This document shows, one piece after another, positions 41,357 through 50,204 of a stretch of 64,000 bases of DNA. Position numbers and translations under genes: made by a program. The stretch comes from Pseudomonas costantinii (GTDB lineage: Bacteria; Pseudomonadota; Gammaproteobacteria; Pseudomonadales; Pseudomonadaceae). The notes below the pieces were generated by a model. The model was not told the origin of the DNA and did no database searches. It saw nothing but the letters and a program-made list of their open reading frames with translations. The stretch spans positions 310,001 to 374,000 of the forward strand of contig NZ_MDDR01000034.1 in assembly GCF_001870435.1 (NCBI RefSeq), given 5' to 3'. How positions within the stretch are numbered: position 1 is the stretch's first letter; each line of letters starts with the position of its first letter.

Positions 41357-42655
41357 TTACAACGACTTCTCAAAAATCTTCGAGTTACGCTGATAGTTGT
41401 ACAGCGACGCCCGCGCCGATGGCAGGCGATCAACACTACTCGGCACAAAACCGCGCTCACGGAACCAGTGAGCGGTACGGGTGGTGAGAACAAACAACGT
41501 CTTCAACCCCTGTGCCCGAGCGCGCGTCTCGATACGCTCCAGCAACTCATCACCGCGCCCGCCGTGGCGGTACTCCGGGTTGACCGCCAGGCACGCCAAC
41601 TCACCTGCATCCGAATCCGCGATCTGATACAGCGCTGCACAGGCGATGATCATGCCCTCGCGTTCCACCACGCTGAACTGCTCGATCTCACGCTCCAGCA
41701 CTTCTCGCGAGCGCCGCACCAGAATGCCCTGCTCTTCCAATGGGCTGATCAAGTCCAGCAAACCGCCGACATCCTCAATCGCCGCTTCGCGCACCAGTTC
41801 GAATTGCTCCTGGGCCACCAGCGTGCCGCCGCCGTCCCGGGTGAACAGCTCGGTGAGCAAGGCGCCGTCTTCGGCGTAACTCACGATATGACTGCGCCCT
41901 ACCCCGCCACGGCAGGCCTCGGCAGCGGCATCGAGCAGTTCAGCTTGATAGTTGCTGCCCAAACGTTGCAGGTGCGCCGGCACTTGTTGCGGGCGCAGCT
42001 CACGCACCAGACGACCATGTTCATCAATCAGGCCCAAGTCAGCACCAAACAACAGCAGCTTGTCAGCACCCAGGTCGATGGCGGCACGGGTGGCGACGTC
42101 TTCGCAGGCCAGGTTGAAAATTTCGCCGGTGGGCGAATAACCCAGCGGCGACAACAGCACGATTGAGCGCTCGTCCAGCAGGCGGTTGATACCCTTGCGG
42201 TCGACGCGGCGCACTTCGCCGGTGTGGTGATAGTCCACGCCTTCCAGCACGCCGATCGGCCGGGCGGTCACCAGGTTGCCGCTGGCCACCCGCAAACGGG
42301 AGCCCTGCATTGGCGACGAGGCCATGTCCATCGACAAGCGCGCTTCGATAGCAATGCGCAGGTGACCGACCGCGTCGATCACACACTCCAGCGTCGCGGC
42401 ATCAGTGATGCGCAAGCCTTCGTGGTAAGCCGGGGTCAGGCCGCGCGCTTCAAGGCGGGTTTCGATTTGTGGACGGGAGCCGTGAACCAGCACCAGTCGC
42501 ACACCCAGGCTGTGGAGCAGCACCAGGTCGTGGACGATATTGCCGAAGTTCGGATGTTCCACACCGTCGCCGGGCAGCATGACCACGAAGGTGCAGTCCC
42601 GGTGAGCATTGATGTAGGGCGAAGCATGACGAAGCCAATTAACGTATTCGGGCAT
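41357..42655 (-). CDS. argA: Amino-acid N-acetyltransferase (N-acetylglutamate synthase)
   Basis: Acetylates glutamate with acetyl-CoA, first step of arginine synthesis. At 432 residues it has the length of the P. aeruginosa enzyme. The N-terminal amino-acid-kinase-like domain includes LVLVHGSRPQIETRLEARG and IDLGADKLLLFGADLGLIDE; the C-terminal GNAT domain begins near VREAAIEDVGGLLDLISPLE and has the acetyl-CoA loop EYRHGGRGDELLERIETRA. The start is MPEYVNWLRH at 42655. Arginine feedback control through the kinase-like domain is expected. Confidence 0.96.
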   Translation of the reverse strand: MPEYVNWLRHASPYINAHRDCTFVVMLPGDGVEHPNFGNIVHDLVLLHSLGVRLVLVHGSRPQIETRLEARGLTPAYHEGLRITDAATLECVIDAVGHLRIAIEARLSMDMASSPMQGSRLRVASGNLVTARPIGVLEGVDYHHTGEVRRVDRKGINRLLDERSIVLLSPLGYSPTGEIFNLACEDVATRAAIDLGADKLLLFGADLGLIDEHGRLVRELRPQQVPAHLQRLGSNYQAELLDAAAEACRGGVGRSHIVSYAEDGALLTELFTRDGGGTLVAQEQFELVREAAIEDVGGLLDLISPLEEQGILVRRSREVLEREIEQFSVVEREGMIIACAALYQIADSDAGELACLAVNPEYRHGGRGDELLERIETRARAQGLKTLFVLTTRTAHWFRERGFVPSSVDRLPSARASLYNYQRNSKIFEKSL

Positions 42656-42790
42656 AACACCTGGGCCTGTAATAAAAAGCAGCCGAAAAAGGATCAATCG
42701 TGAAAGCGCACAACGGGCTGATGGTTATCGTCGGAACAGGCTTGGCGACACGCTCGCTCTCCTTTTATGTACGAATGGGCTGGGGTTAAT

Positions 42791-43939
42791 TTATGCAGGT
42801 TTCAGGCAGTAATGTTCGATCAGTTCCCGCAATAGACGCACTGTAGGCGTCAAGCGTGACATTTCAAGGTACTCACCCGGCTGGTGGGCGCAGGCGATAT
42901 CGCCAGGGCCGAGCACCAGGGTTTCACAACCAAGGCGCTGAAGATAAGGCGCTTCGGTGCCGAACGCTACTGCTTCGGCACGATGCCCGGTCAATCGCTC
43001 TGCAACCCGCACCAGCTCGGCATCTTCCGGCTGCTCGAAGGGTGGGACTTCGGGGAATAGCGGCGCGTAGTCGATCTTTACTTTATGGCGCTCGGCCAGA
43101 GGTTCGAGCTTCTGCCGGATAGCGTCGCGCAGCACCTGGGGGTCCATGCCCGGCAAGGGACGCAAGTCGAATTCCAGGGAGCACTGGCCGCAGATGCGAT
43201 TGGGGTTGTCACCACCGTGTATGCAACCGAAGTTCATGGTCGGTTGCGGCACGCTGAATTGCGGGTTGCGGTACTCACGCTGCCAGGCCAGGCGCAGTCC
43301 ACGCAGTTCACCGATGGCATCGTGCATGGCTTCGAGGGCACTGTGGCCCAGGCTTGGGTCCGACGAATGGCCGCTTTGGCCGAGGATGTCGATGCGCTCC
43401 ATCATCACGCCTTTGTGCAGGCGGATCGGCTTGAGGCCGGTCGGCTCGCCGATTACCGCCGCGCGACCCAACGGGCGCCCTGCCTCGGCCAGCGCGCGCG
43501 CGCCGGACATCGAGCTTTCTTCATCGCAGGTGGCGAGGATCAGCAGTGGTTGCTTGAAGGGTTGATTCAGCAACGGCAGCACCGCTTCAATCGCCAAGGC
43601 GAAAAAACCCTTCATGTCGCAGCTGCCCAGTCCTACCCAGCGGCCGTCAACTTCCGTCAGTTTTAGCGGATCGGTCTTCCAGAGCGCGGCGTCATAAGGA
43701 ACCGTATCGCTGTGGCCTGCCAACACCAGCCCACCGGGGCCACTGCCGAAACTGGCCAGCAGGTTGAACTTGCCGGGGCTGACTTGCTGGATGTCGATGG
43801 CGAAACCCAAATCGCCCAGCCAACTGGCGAGCAAATCGATCACCGGGCGGTTGGTCTGGTCGAGAGACGCTTGGGTACAACTGACCGAAGGCGCGGCAAT
43901 TAATGCGGCGAACTGCTCTTTCATGGACGGTAACGGCAT
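42791..43939 (-). CDS. argE: Acetylornithine deacetylase
   Basis: M20 metallo-hydrolase, 382 residues, releasing acetate from N-acetylornithine. Metal ligands lie in LAGHSDTVPYD, GLGSCDMKGFFALAIEAVL, ATCDEESSMSGARAL (catalytic Glu) and GEPTGLKPIR; the C-terminal histidine is in GDIACAHQPGEYLEM. It lies 135 bases upstream of argA on the same strand. Pseudomonas also has the ArgJ recycling route, so argE may be partly redundant. Start taken at MPLPSMKEQF (43939); 43924 is an alternative. Confidence 0.93.
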   Translation of the reverse strand: MPLPSMKEQFAALIAAPSVSCTQASLDQTNRPVIDLLASWLGDLGFAIDIQQVSPGKFNLLASFGSGPGGLVLAGHSDTVPYDAALWKTDPLKLTEVDGRWVGLGSCDMKGFFALAIEAVLPLLNQPFKQPLLILATCDEESSMSGARALAEAGRPLGRAAVIGEPTGLKPIRLHKGVMMERIDILGQSGHSSDPSLGHSALEAMHDAIGELRGLRLAWQREYRNPQFSVPQPTMNFGCIHGGDNPNRICGQCSLEFDLRPLPGMDPQVLRDAIRQKLEPLAERHKVKIDYAPLFPEVPPFEQPEDAELVRVAERLTGHRAEAVAFGTEAPYLQRLGCETLVLGPGDIACAHQPGEYLEMSRLTPTVRLLRELIEHYCLKPA

Positions 43940-44097
43940 GCGCGGTCTCTCAACTTCCCGGATGAGCCCCACTATAGAGCCATCTGCACGACACAATAAA
44001 CCGTTGCGGCGCGTTGCCGGGCTCAGTCCTGTACACTGCACGACCTTGGCAGCCACTCTTTTCCCCGGCTGCGCTCCCGATCCTGGATTTTCCGGCC

Positions 44098-45465
44098 ATG
44101 CAGAAAGAAACCGAAATCAAGCTCCGCGTCAGCCGCGAAACACTCGCCGCGCTGCGTGAGCACCCGTTACTGAAAAAACGCAACAAAAGTGGCTGGGAAC
44201 GCCGTGAGTTGATGAACCAGTATTTCGACACCCCTGAGCGTGACCTGGCCCAGGCCAAAGTCGCCCTGCGCCTGCGCAAGGACGGTGACGAAATCATCCA
44301 GACCCTCAAGACCCGTGGTCAGAGCGTCGCCGGCTTGTCGGAACGCAACGAGTACAACTGGGACCTGCCCAAAGCCAAGCTCGACGTGAAGAAACTCGAC
44401 GGCGAGTGCTGGCCCGAGCAACTGGCCGAGCTGGACAAAAAGACCCTCAAGCCGATTTTCACCACCGACTTCGTGCGTGAACGCGCCGAAATCGCCTGGG
44501 GCCGTGGCAAGACCAAGGTAGTGATTGAGGCCGCCCTGGACTTGGGCCATGTGGTGGTCGGCAAGCAGAAAGAAGAAATCTGCGAGCTGGAACTGGAACT
44601 GCGCGAAGGTGAACCGGCCGCCCTGCTGGAACTGGCCGCCGAACTGGCCGCCACCCTGGCGCTGATGCCGTGCGATATCAGCAAGGCCGAGCGTGGCTAT
44701 CGTCTGTACGACGCCAGCAGCTACTCCCTGAGCCTGCCTGCACCGCAGATCCACGCAGAAATGCCGTTGGACGACGCCTTCGCCGCCATCATGTGGCACC
44801 TGCTGGGCAGCAGCCAGCGCCTGGCCGAGCAATACCGTTTCAACGGCCACTGGCGCCTGTTGCAGGACTGGGTCGACAACCTCGGCGAACTGCGTGCCCT
44901 GATCGGCAGCCTCGGCCAGGCCGCACCGCGTCAATCCACCAGCGAACTGCGCAGCGCACTGGATGCGTTGCTGGAAGACTGGCGCCCACTGGTGCAAGCC
45001 GGTGACGACGACGAAGACATCCGCAAAGCCGCACCGGAACAGTTCGCCGAAGAACTGGACGACGTGCGCTGGGGCCTGTTTTCACTGAACACCTCGCGCT
45101 GGCTGCTGGCCCGTACCTGGACCGCTGACCGCAATGTGCGTGGCAACCGCCAGGGCGCCGCGCAAATCACCAACTGGCTGCCGCGCCTGCTGGCCGACGA
45201 CGCCGTCGCCCTGCAACTGCCGCGCTACCAGCAACAACCGGAAGACCTGGCTGAGCAACTGCCGCGCATCGAACGCATCCAGGCCTGGCTGCACCACGCA
45301 CGCCAGGTGGTGGACATCCCTGAGCTGGACCGTTTGTACGGCGAGTTGAACAAGTTGGTGCAACTGGCCAACCAGCCGATCACCGATGAGTCGCTGGATG
45401 CACGTATGCATCAGGCGATTGCGGTGTATCAGAATCGCGCCTGGAAAACGCTACTGCGCCTGTAA
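44098..45465 (+). CDS. CYTH and CHAD domain protein (inorganic triphosphatase-like)
   Basis: A 455-residue protein in two domains. The CYTH domain (about 1-200) starts with the ExExK signature KETEIKLRVS and contains LRLRKDGDEIIQTLKTRG and CELELELREGEPAALLELA, the acidic and basic residues of the triphosphate tunnel. The CHAD domain (about 225-455) is helical with conserved histidine and basic residues (AAIMWHLLGSSQRLAEQYRF). CYTH-CHAD proteins such as E. coli YgiF cleave inorganic triphosphate, and CHAD domains bind polyphosphate. Divergent from argE, with 158 bases between starts. Confidence 0.9.
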   Translation: MQKETEIKLRVSRETLAALREHPLLKKRNKSGWERRELMNQYFDTPERDLAQAKVALRLRKDGDEIIQTLKTRGQSVAGLSERNEYNWDLPKAKLDVKKLDGECWPEQLAELDKKTLKPIFTTDFVRERAEIAWGRGKTKVVIEAALDLGHVVVGKQKEEICELELELREGEPAALLELAAELAATLALMPCDISKAERGYRLYDASSYSLSLPAPQIHAEMPLDDAFAAIMWHLLGSSQRLAEQYRFNGHWRLLQDWVDNLGELRALIGSLGQAAPRQSTSELRSALDALLEDWRPLVQAGDDDEDIRKAAPEQFAEELDDVRWGLFSLNTSRWLLARTWTADRNVRGNRQGAAQITNWLPRLLADDAVALQLPRYQQQPEDLAEQLPRIERIQAWLHHARQVVDIPELDRLYGELNKLVQLANQPITDESLDARMHQAIAVYQNRAWKTLLRL

Positions 45466-45493
45466 GGACACCGCCGCGATTAGGCCAAGCCTG

Positions 45494-45964
45494 TCAGCGC
45501 AACACTGGCAGGCTGGTGGTGGACTTGATCTCCGATAAAGCCACGATCGAGTTGACCTCCTGAATCCCCGGCACCATCGACAGCTTCTCGAAGAAAAACC
45601 GCTCGTACGCCTCAATGTCCGAGGTGACGATGCGCAGCAAAAAATCCACCGCCCCCATCAGCACATAGCACTCCAACACTTCCGGAAACCCGCGAATCGC
45701 GTCGGTGAACTCCGTGAAGTTGGATCGGCCATGGGCGTTGAGTTTGACCTCGGCAAAAATCTGCGTATTGAGGCCGATCTTCTTGCGATCCAGCAGGGTG
45801 ACTTGGCCGCGAATCACGCCCTCTTCCTTAAGCCGTTGGATACGCCGCCAGCACGGCGATTGGGACAGGCCGACTTGTTCGGCGATCTGTGCGCTTGAGA
45901 GCGAGGCGTCCTCTTGCAGCAGGGCCAGAATGCGGCGATCGTAGGCGTCCAACTCACTGTGCAT
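45494..45964 (-). CDS. Lrp/AsnC-family transcriptional regulator
   Basis: A 156-residue regulator with an N-terminal winged helix (LDAYDRRILALLQEDASLSS, then QIAEQVGLSQSPCWRRIQRL) and a C-terminal RAM ligand domain (IRGFPEVLECYVLMGAVDFL, VPGIQEVNSIVALSEIKSTT). It is probably oligomeric and responsive to an amino acid. It is divergent from a stand-alone ACT-like gene; the 127-base AT-rich gap between them is the expected operator. Ligand unknown. Confidence 0.93.
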   Translation of the reverse strand: MHSELDAYDRRILALLQEDASLSSAQIAEQVGLSQSPCWRRIQRLKEEGVIRGQVTLLDRKKIGLNTQIFAEVKLNAHGRSNFTEFTDAIRGFPEVLECYVLMGAVDFLLRIVTSDIEAYERFFFEKLSMVPGIQEVNSIVALSEIKSTTSLPVLR

Positions 45965-46091
45965 AAAAATACCTTTTATGATGCTTAGTACGAATTAATT
46001 GATTCGATTAACGTTCAATAAGGCCCATCTTAGATAAGAAATCTCCGGTGGCGAATGTAAAAATTTCTCCAGTCAAACCTGGAGAGCCAGC

Positions 46092-46430
46092 ATGCACGCC
46101 GTCGAAACTACCCTCCCCGCTACCCGCGTCGATGCGTGGGCCGTCAGTAGCGCCCATTGCCAGGCGCATTATCAGATCGTCGCCGAGGCGGAGCCGGATG
46201 TGCTGTGCCGGGTGCTCAACTATTTCGCACTGCAATTCCTGACGCCGCAGCGGGTTAATGTGAGCCGGGAAGAAGACCTGCTGAGCATTGATATCGTAAT
46301 GGACAGCCTGAGCTGGCATCGCGCCCAAGTGATCGGTGAAAAGATTCGAAACCTGATCAGCGTGTGCTCGCTGGAGATGTGGCCGGCTGATTCTGTGCGG
46401 CCTGAGCCGGTGGTGGCCGTCGCTCAGTAA
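46092..46430 (+). CDS. Stand-alone ACT-like domain protein
   Basis: A 112-residue protein. Residues about 24-95 look like a single ACT domain of the acetolactate synthase small subunit (IlvM/IlvN) type: HYQIVAEAEPDVLCRVLNYF, SIDIVMDSLSWHRAQVIGEK and IRNLISVCSLEMW. There is no catalytic partner next to it. GGAGAG lies before the ATG. Being divergent from an Lrp/AsnC gene suggests amino-acid sensing and control by that regulator (inference). The family match is by eye only. Confidence 0.65.
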   Translation: MHAVETTLPATRVDAWAVSSAHCQAHYQIVAEAEPDVLCRVLNYFALQFLTPQRVNVSREEDLLSIDIVMDSLSWHRAQVIGEKIRNLISVCSLEMWPADSVRPEPVVAVAQ

Positions 46431-46512
46431 AAGCCTGCAATACACGCAGAGAGGAGGAACGTCTGGGGCTGACTAGCCTGTGATTACACCCAACGCCCCC
46501 CTGGAAGTCTTC

Positions 46513-48204
46513 ATGCCCGCTGCTTTGCAAGATCGCCGATTGGAACTTCATCAATTGCTACCGACGTTGGTCAAGCAAGGGCTGATTACACCGGATGTGG
46601 CGCAGAAGTTATCGACATCTTCCTCCACCCAGCATCCCCTGGAATGCATCGCCGCTGAAGGGCCTTGCCTGGAAACCCTGACGCAGTGGCTCGCCCAGCA
46701 CGCCGGGCAACCTTATCTACGTATCGACCCGCTGAAGATCGACGTGGCGACAGTGGTGCCACTGATGTCCCACGCCTTCGCCCAACGCCACGCCATCCTT
46801 GCGGTGGCCGTGGATACACAGACCGTCACCGTCGCCAGTGCCCAACCCTATACCTGCGGCTGGGAAGCCGGACTGGCGCAAGTGCTCAAGCGCTCGATCA
46901 AACGTGTGGTCGCCAACCCCCAGGATATTCAACGTTGCATCGACGAGTTCTACCGACTGGCCAAATCGGTCAGCGGCGCGGATCAAAAGGTGCCGGCGGC
47001 CGGCAATGTCGAACTGCTCAACCTCGGCGCCAGCGATAAGGAGCCGGATGCCAACGATGCCCACATCGTCAACATCGTCGACTGGCTGTTGCAGTACGCC
47101 TTTGACCAACGGGCCAGTGATATCCATATCGAGCCGTGCCGCGATCAGGGTCGCGTACGTTTTCGCATCGACGGGCTGCTGCACGACGTCTATCAGTTTC
47201 CGCCCCAGGTCACGATGGCGGTGGTCAGCCGCCTGAAAAGCCTTGGCCGGATGAATGTGGCGGAGAAACGCAAACCCCAGGACGGCCGGATCAAGACCAA
47301 AAGCCCGACGGGCGTCGAAGTGGAATTGCGCCTTTCAACCTTGCCGACGGCGTTTGGCGAAAAACTGGTGATGCGGATTTTCGACCCGCAGGTGCTGCTC
47401 AAGGATTTTGACCAGTTGGGCTTGTCCGTCGATGACCAGCAGCGCTGGCACGTCATGACCGGCCAGGCCAACGGCATTATCCTGGTCACCGGCCCGACCG
47501 GCTCGGGCAAGACCAGCACCCTCTACACCACCCTCAAGCAACTGGCGACCCGTGAGGTCAACCTGTGCACGGTGGAGGACCCGATCGAAATGGTCGAGCC
47601 CGCCTTCAACCAGATGCAGGTGCAGCACAACATCGACCTGACCTTCGCCAGCGGCATCCGCGCGCTGCTGCGCCAAGACCCGGACATCATCATGATCGGT
47701 GAGATTCGCGACCAGGAAACCGCAGAGATGGCGATCCAGGCCGCGCTGACCGGGCACTTGGTGCTATCGACCCTGCACACCAACGACGCCCCCAGCGCCA
47801 TCAGCCGTTTGCAGGAACTGGGCATTGCTCATTATTTGATCAAAGCTACGCTTATAGGAGTGATGGCACAGCGCTTGGTGCGGCTTTTGTGCCCCCACTG
47901 CAAACGCATGGTGACTGAGTTGGAGACTGCCCATGAGGCTATCGGCTGCGTCGAATGTCGTGACAGCGGTTATCGCGGTCGAGCAGGGCTCTACGAAATC
48001 ATGGTCATGGACGAGGCGCTCAAGGCGCTGATCACCCCCGGCGCCGATGTGCAGGCTCTACGCCGGGCGGCACTTGAGCAAGGCATGAGCAGCCTGCGAA
48101 TGGCCGGCATCGACAAAGTGAAAGCCGGACTGACAACGATGGCGGAAGTATTACGAGTAACGCCTGGGGATTCAGAAACAAATCCTTTGATTGTTACGCC
48201 GTGA
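46513..48204 (+). CDS. GspE/PilB-type secretion ATPase, orphan
   Basis: A 563-residue ATPase of the type II secretion/type IV pilus family. An N-terminal domain (1-150) is followed by a CAP-like NIVDWLLQYAFDQRASDIHI, Walker A GPTGSGKTSTLY (about 327-338), Asp box TVEDPIEMVEPAFNQMQVQH, Walker B RALLRQDPDIIMIGEIRDQE and the His box HLVLSTLHTNDAP. The zinc tetracysteine is CPHC and, about 20 residues on, CVEC, shorter than in classical GspE. No other secretion or pilus gene is near it. Start at ATG 46513 after TGGAAG; a GTG at 46480 is possible. Confidence 0.88.
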   Translation: MPAALQDRRLELHQLLPTLVKQGLITPDVAQKLSTSSSTQHPLECIAAEGPCLETLTQWLAQHAGQPYLRIDPLKIDVATVVPLMSHAFAQRHAILAVAVDTQTVTVASAQPYTCGWEAGLAQVLKRSIKRVVANPQDIQRCIDEFYRLAKSVSGADQKVPAAGNVELLNLGASDKEPDANDAHIVNIVDWLLQYAFDQRASDIHIEPCRDQGRVRFRIDGLLHDVYQFPPQVTMAVVSRLKSLGRMNVAEKRKPQDGRIKTKSPTGVEVELRLSTLPTAFGEKLVMRIFDPQVLLKDFDQLGLSVDDQQRWHVMTGQANGIILVTGPTGSGKTSTLYTTLKQLATREVNLCTVEDPIEMVEPAFNQMQVQHNIDLTFASGIRALLRQDPDIIMIGEIRDQETAEMAIQAALTGHLVLSTLHTNDAPSAISRLQELGIAHYLIKATLIGVMAQRLVRLLCPHCKRMVTELETAHEAIGCVECRDSGYRGRAGLYEIMVMDEALKALITPGADVQALRRAALEQGMSSLRMAGIDKVKAGLTTMAEVLRVTPGDSETNPLIVTP

Positions 48205-48281
48205 AAACGTCCTTATCCGTGACCAGACCGTTACACTCGGTCGAACGTCGTTTTACTGACACCATCAGATAGGGAATCGCT

Positions 48282-49202
48282 ATGCAGATCGGAACCGTAC
48301 TGCTTCTTTTCGTGGGTTTGGCCGTGGCCATCCTGTTCATGGGCTTTAAAGTGGTGCCTCAGGGCTACCAGTGGACCGTCGAGCGTTTCGGCCGCTACAC
48401 CAATACCCTCAAGCCCGGCCTCAACATCATCATCCCGGTCATGGACCGCATCGGTCGCAAGATCAACGTGATGGAAAGCGTGCTGGATATTCCGCCCCAG
48501 GAAGTGATCACCGCCGACAACGCCACCGTGCAGATCGACGCCGTGTGCTTCTTCCAGGTGGTCAATACCGCCCAGGCTGCCTACGAGGTCAACAACCTCG
48601 AACATGCAATCCGTAACCTGTTGCAAACCAATATCCGTACCGTTCTCGGCTCCATGGAACTGGATGCAATGCTGAGCCAGCGTGACGGCATCAACGAAAA
48701 ACTGCTGCGTACCGTCGATGAAGCGACGGCGCCGTGGGGCATCAAGATCACCCGGATAGAGATCAAGGACATCAGCCCGCCTGCCGACCTGATGGCGGCC
48801 ATGTCCGGCCAGATGAAAGCCGAGCGGATCAAGCGTGCACAGATTCTCGAGGCCGAGGGCCTGCGGGCATCGGCGATCCTGACTGCCGAAGGCAAGAAGC
48901 AGGCACAAATTCTTGAGGCTGAAGGCGGTCGTCAGGCAGCCTTCCTGGAATCCGAAGCCCGTGAGCGTCAGGCCGAAGCAGAAGCCCGCGCCACTCAAGT
49001 GGTGTCGGAAGCGATTGCCATGGGTAACGTGCAGGCGATCAACTACTTTGTCGCCCAGAAGTACATCGACGCACTGGGCAAACTGGCTTCAGCCAATAAC
49101 AGCAAGGTGATCCTGATGCCACTGGAAGCCAGTCAAGTTATCGGTGCTGTTGGCGGTATCGGTGAGATCGTCAAAGCGACGTTCGACAACAAGAAAGGCT
49201 GA
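48282..49202 (+). CDS. SPFH/stomatin-like membrane protein (QmcA type)
   Basis: A 306-residue protein with an N-terminal membrane helix (TVLLLFVGLAVAILFMGFKV) and a stomatin/band 7 domain: GYQWTVERFGRYTNTLKPGL, ESVLDIPPQEVITADNATVQ, WGIKITRIEIKDISPPADLM. A long helical region rich in Glu, Ala and Gln (EAEGLRASAILTAEGKKQAQ) drives ring-like oligomers. Proteins of this type organise membrane domains and quality control with proteases. It forms an operon with the NfeD gene 10 bases on. Confidence 0.92.
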   Translation: MQIGTVLLLFVGLAVAILFMGFKVVPQGYQWTVERFGRYTNTLKPGLNIIIPVMDRIGRKINVMESVLDIPPQEVITADNATVQIDAVCFFQVVNTAQAAYEVNNLEHAIRNLLQTNIRTVLGSMELDAMLSQRDGINEKLLRTVDEATAPWGIKITRIEIKDISPPADLMAAMSGQMKAERIKRAQILEAEGLRASAILTAEGKKQAQILEAEGGRQAAFLESEARERQAEAEARATQVVSEAIAMGNVQAINYFVAQKYIDALGKLASANNSKVILMPLEASQVIGAVGGIGEIVKATFDNKKG

Positions 49203-49212
49203 GGCAATCGCC

Positions 49213-49659
49213 ATGTGGGACTTCCTGCAGCATCTGTCCTTTTGGGATTGGTTGGCACTGGGTACGGTGCTGTTGATTCTTGAGGTGTTCGGCGCCGGCG
49301 GTTACCTGCTGTGGATGGGCATCGCCGCCGCCGCCGTGGGCGTGATCAAGTTCCTGGTCCCGCCGCTCGGGTTGGAGTGGCAACTATTGCTATTCGCCGT
49401 GTTGTCGATCTTGACCGCGGTGTATTGGTGGAAACGCCAGCGCAGCAGCGCAAAGGTCAGCGACCAGCCCGGGTTGAACATGCGCGGCTCGGAACTGATC
49501 GGACGCACCTTTGTGGTGCATCAGGCGATCATCGACGGCCGTGGAAAAATAAAAGTCGGCGATGGTGTATGGATGGCGACCGGCCCGGACAGCCCCGTAG
49601 GTGCCCAAGTCCGTGTGATTGGTCAAAACGGGGTAGTTTTGCAAGTTGAAACTGTTTAG
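49213..49659 (+). CDS. NfeD-family membrane protein
   Basis: A 148-residue protein with two or three N-terminal helices (WDWLALGTVLLILEVFGAGG, LLLFAVLSILTAVYWWKRQR) and a C-terminal OB-fold (ELIGRTFVVHQAIIDGRGKI, GAQVRVIGQNGVVLQVE). It is the short NfeD1b type without protease domain, always paired with a stomatin-like gene; here that gene is directly upstream. Confidence 0.92.
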   Translation: MWDFLQHLSFWDWLALGTVLLILEVFGAGGYLLWMGIAAAAVGVIKFLVPPLGLEWQLLLFAVLSILTAVYWWKRQRSSAKVSDQPGLNMRGSELIGRTFVVHQAIIDGRGKIKVGDGVWMATGPDSPVGAQVRVIGQNGVVLQVETV

Positions 49660-49727
49660 TCAGGATTGAACTCGGCAGGGTTAACTACAATCAAAAAGTA
49701 CAGTTAACCCACCCGGAGTCACCCATC

Positions 49728-50042
49728 ATGCGTCTCAAATATGCTGTCGCGGCCCTCGCTGTGCTTTCCCTACCTGTCGGTTCAGCCATGGCCGACAGCT
49801 TCTGGCGCAATGTCATCTCCTCGGGCGCCACTACCGGCTCGACGTACCTGACCTTCAAGGACCACAAGCTGGTGGTCGCCGCCCAAGACGACGCCGGCAG
49901 CTTTGTTGCCAGTGACGGCGGCATTCGCGGCCCTTACCTGGAAGCTGCCATGCAGAAAGTCCGCGCCGATAACCCAGGCCTCAAAGCCACAGACATGGAG
50001 CTGGCCAACGCCATCCTCGCGAAAAACGCTGTAACCGAGTAA
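49728..50042 (+). CDS. Small secreted DUF2388-type protein
   Basis: A 104-residue protein with signal peptide MRLKYAVAALAVLSLPVGSA. The mature part contains RNVISSGATTGSTYLTFKDH, AAQDDAGSFVASDGGIRGPY and DMELANAILA, the pattern of the Pseudomonas DUF2388 family. Function is unknown. CCGGAG precedes the ATG and a terminator follows. Confidence 0.82.
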   Translation: MRLKYAVAALAVLSLPVGSAMADSFWRNVISSGATTGSTYLTFKDHKLVVAAQDDAGSFVASDGGIRGPYLEAAMQKVRADNPGLKATDMELANAILAKNAVTE

Positions 50043-50051
50043 CTGAGCCCC

Positions 50052-50088
50052 ATAAAAAATGCCGCTTTTACCAGCGGCATTTTTTTGC
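50052..50088 (+). terminator. Rho-independent terminator after the DUF2388 gene
   Basis: ATGCCGCT / AGCGGCAT stem with a six-base loop followed by seven T. Confidence 0.92.
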
Positions 50089-50204
50089 CTGTACCATGAC
50101 GATTCATTCACGCGCGACAGGCTATATTCAGTCGAACCGTGTAACCATGCGGTACTGATACGTCTATTACTCATCGCCTATCTGAAACGGATGCCTTCTT
50201 CGTC

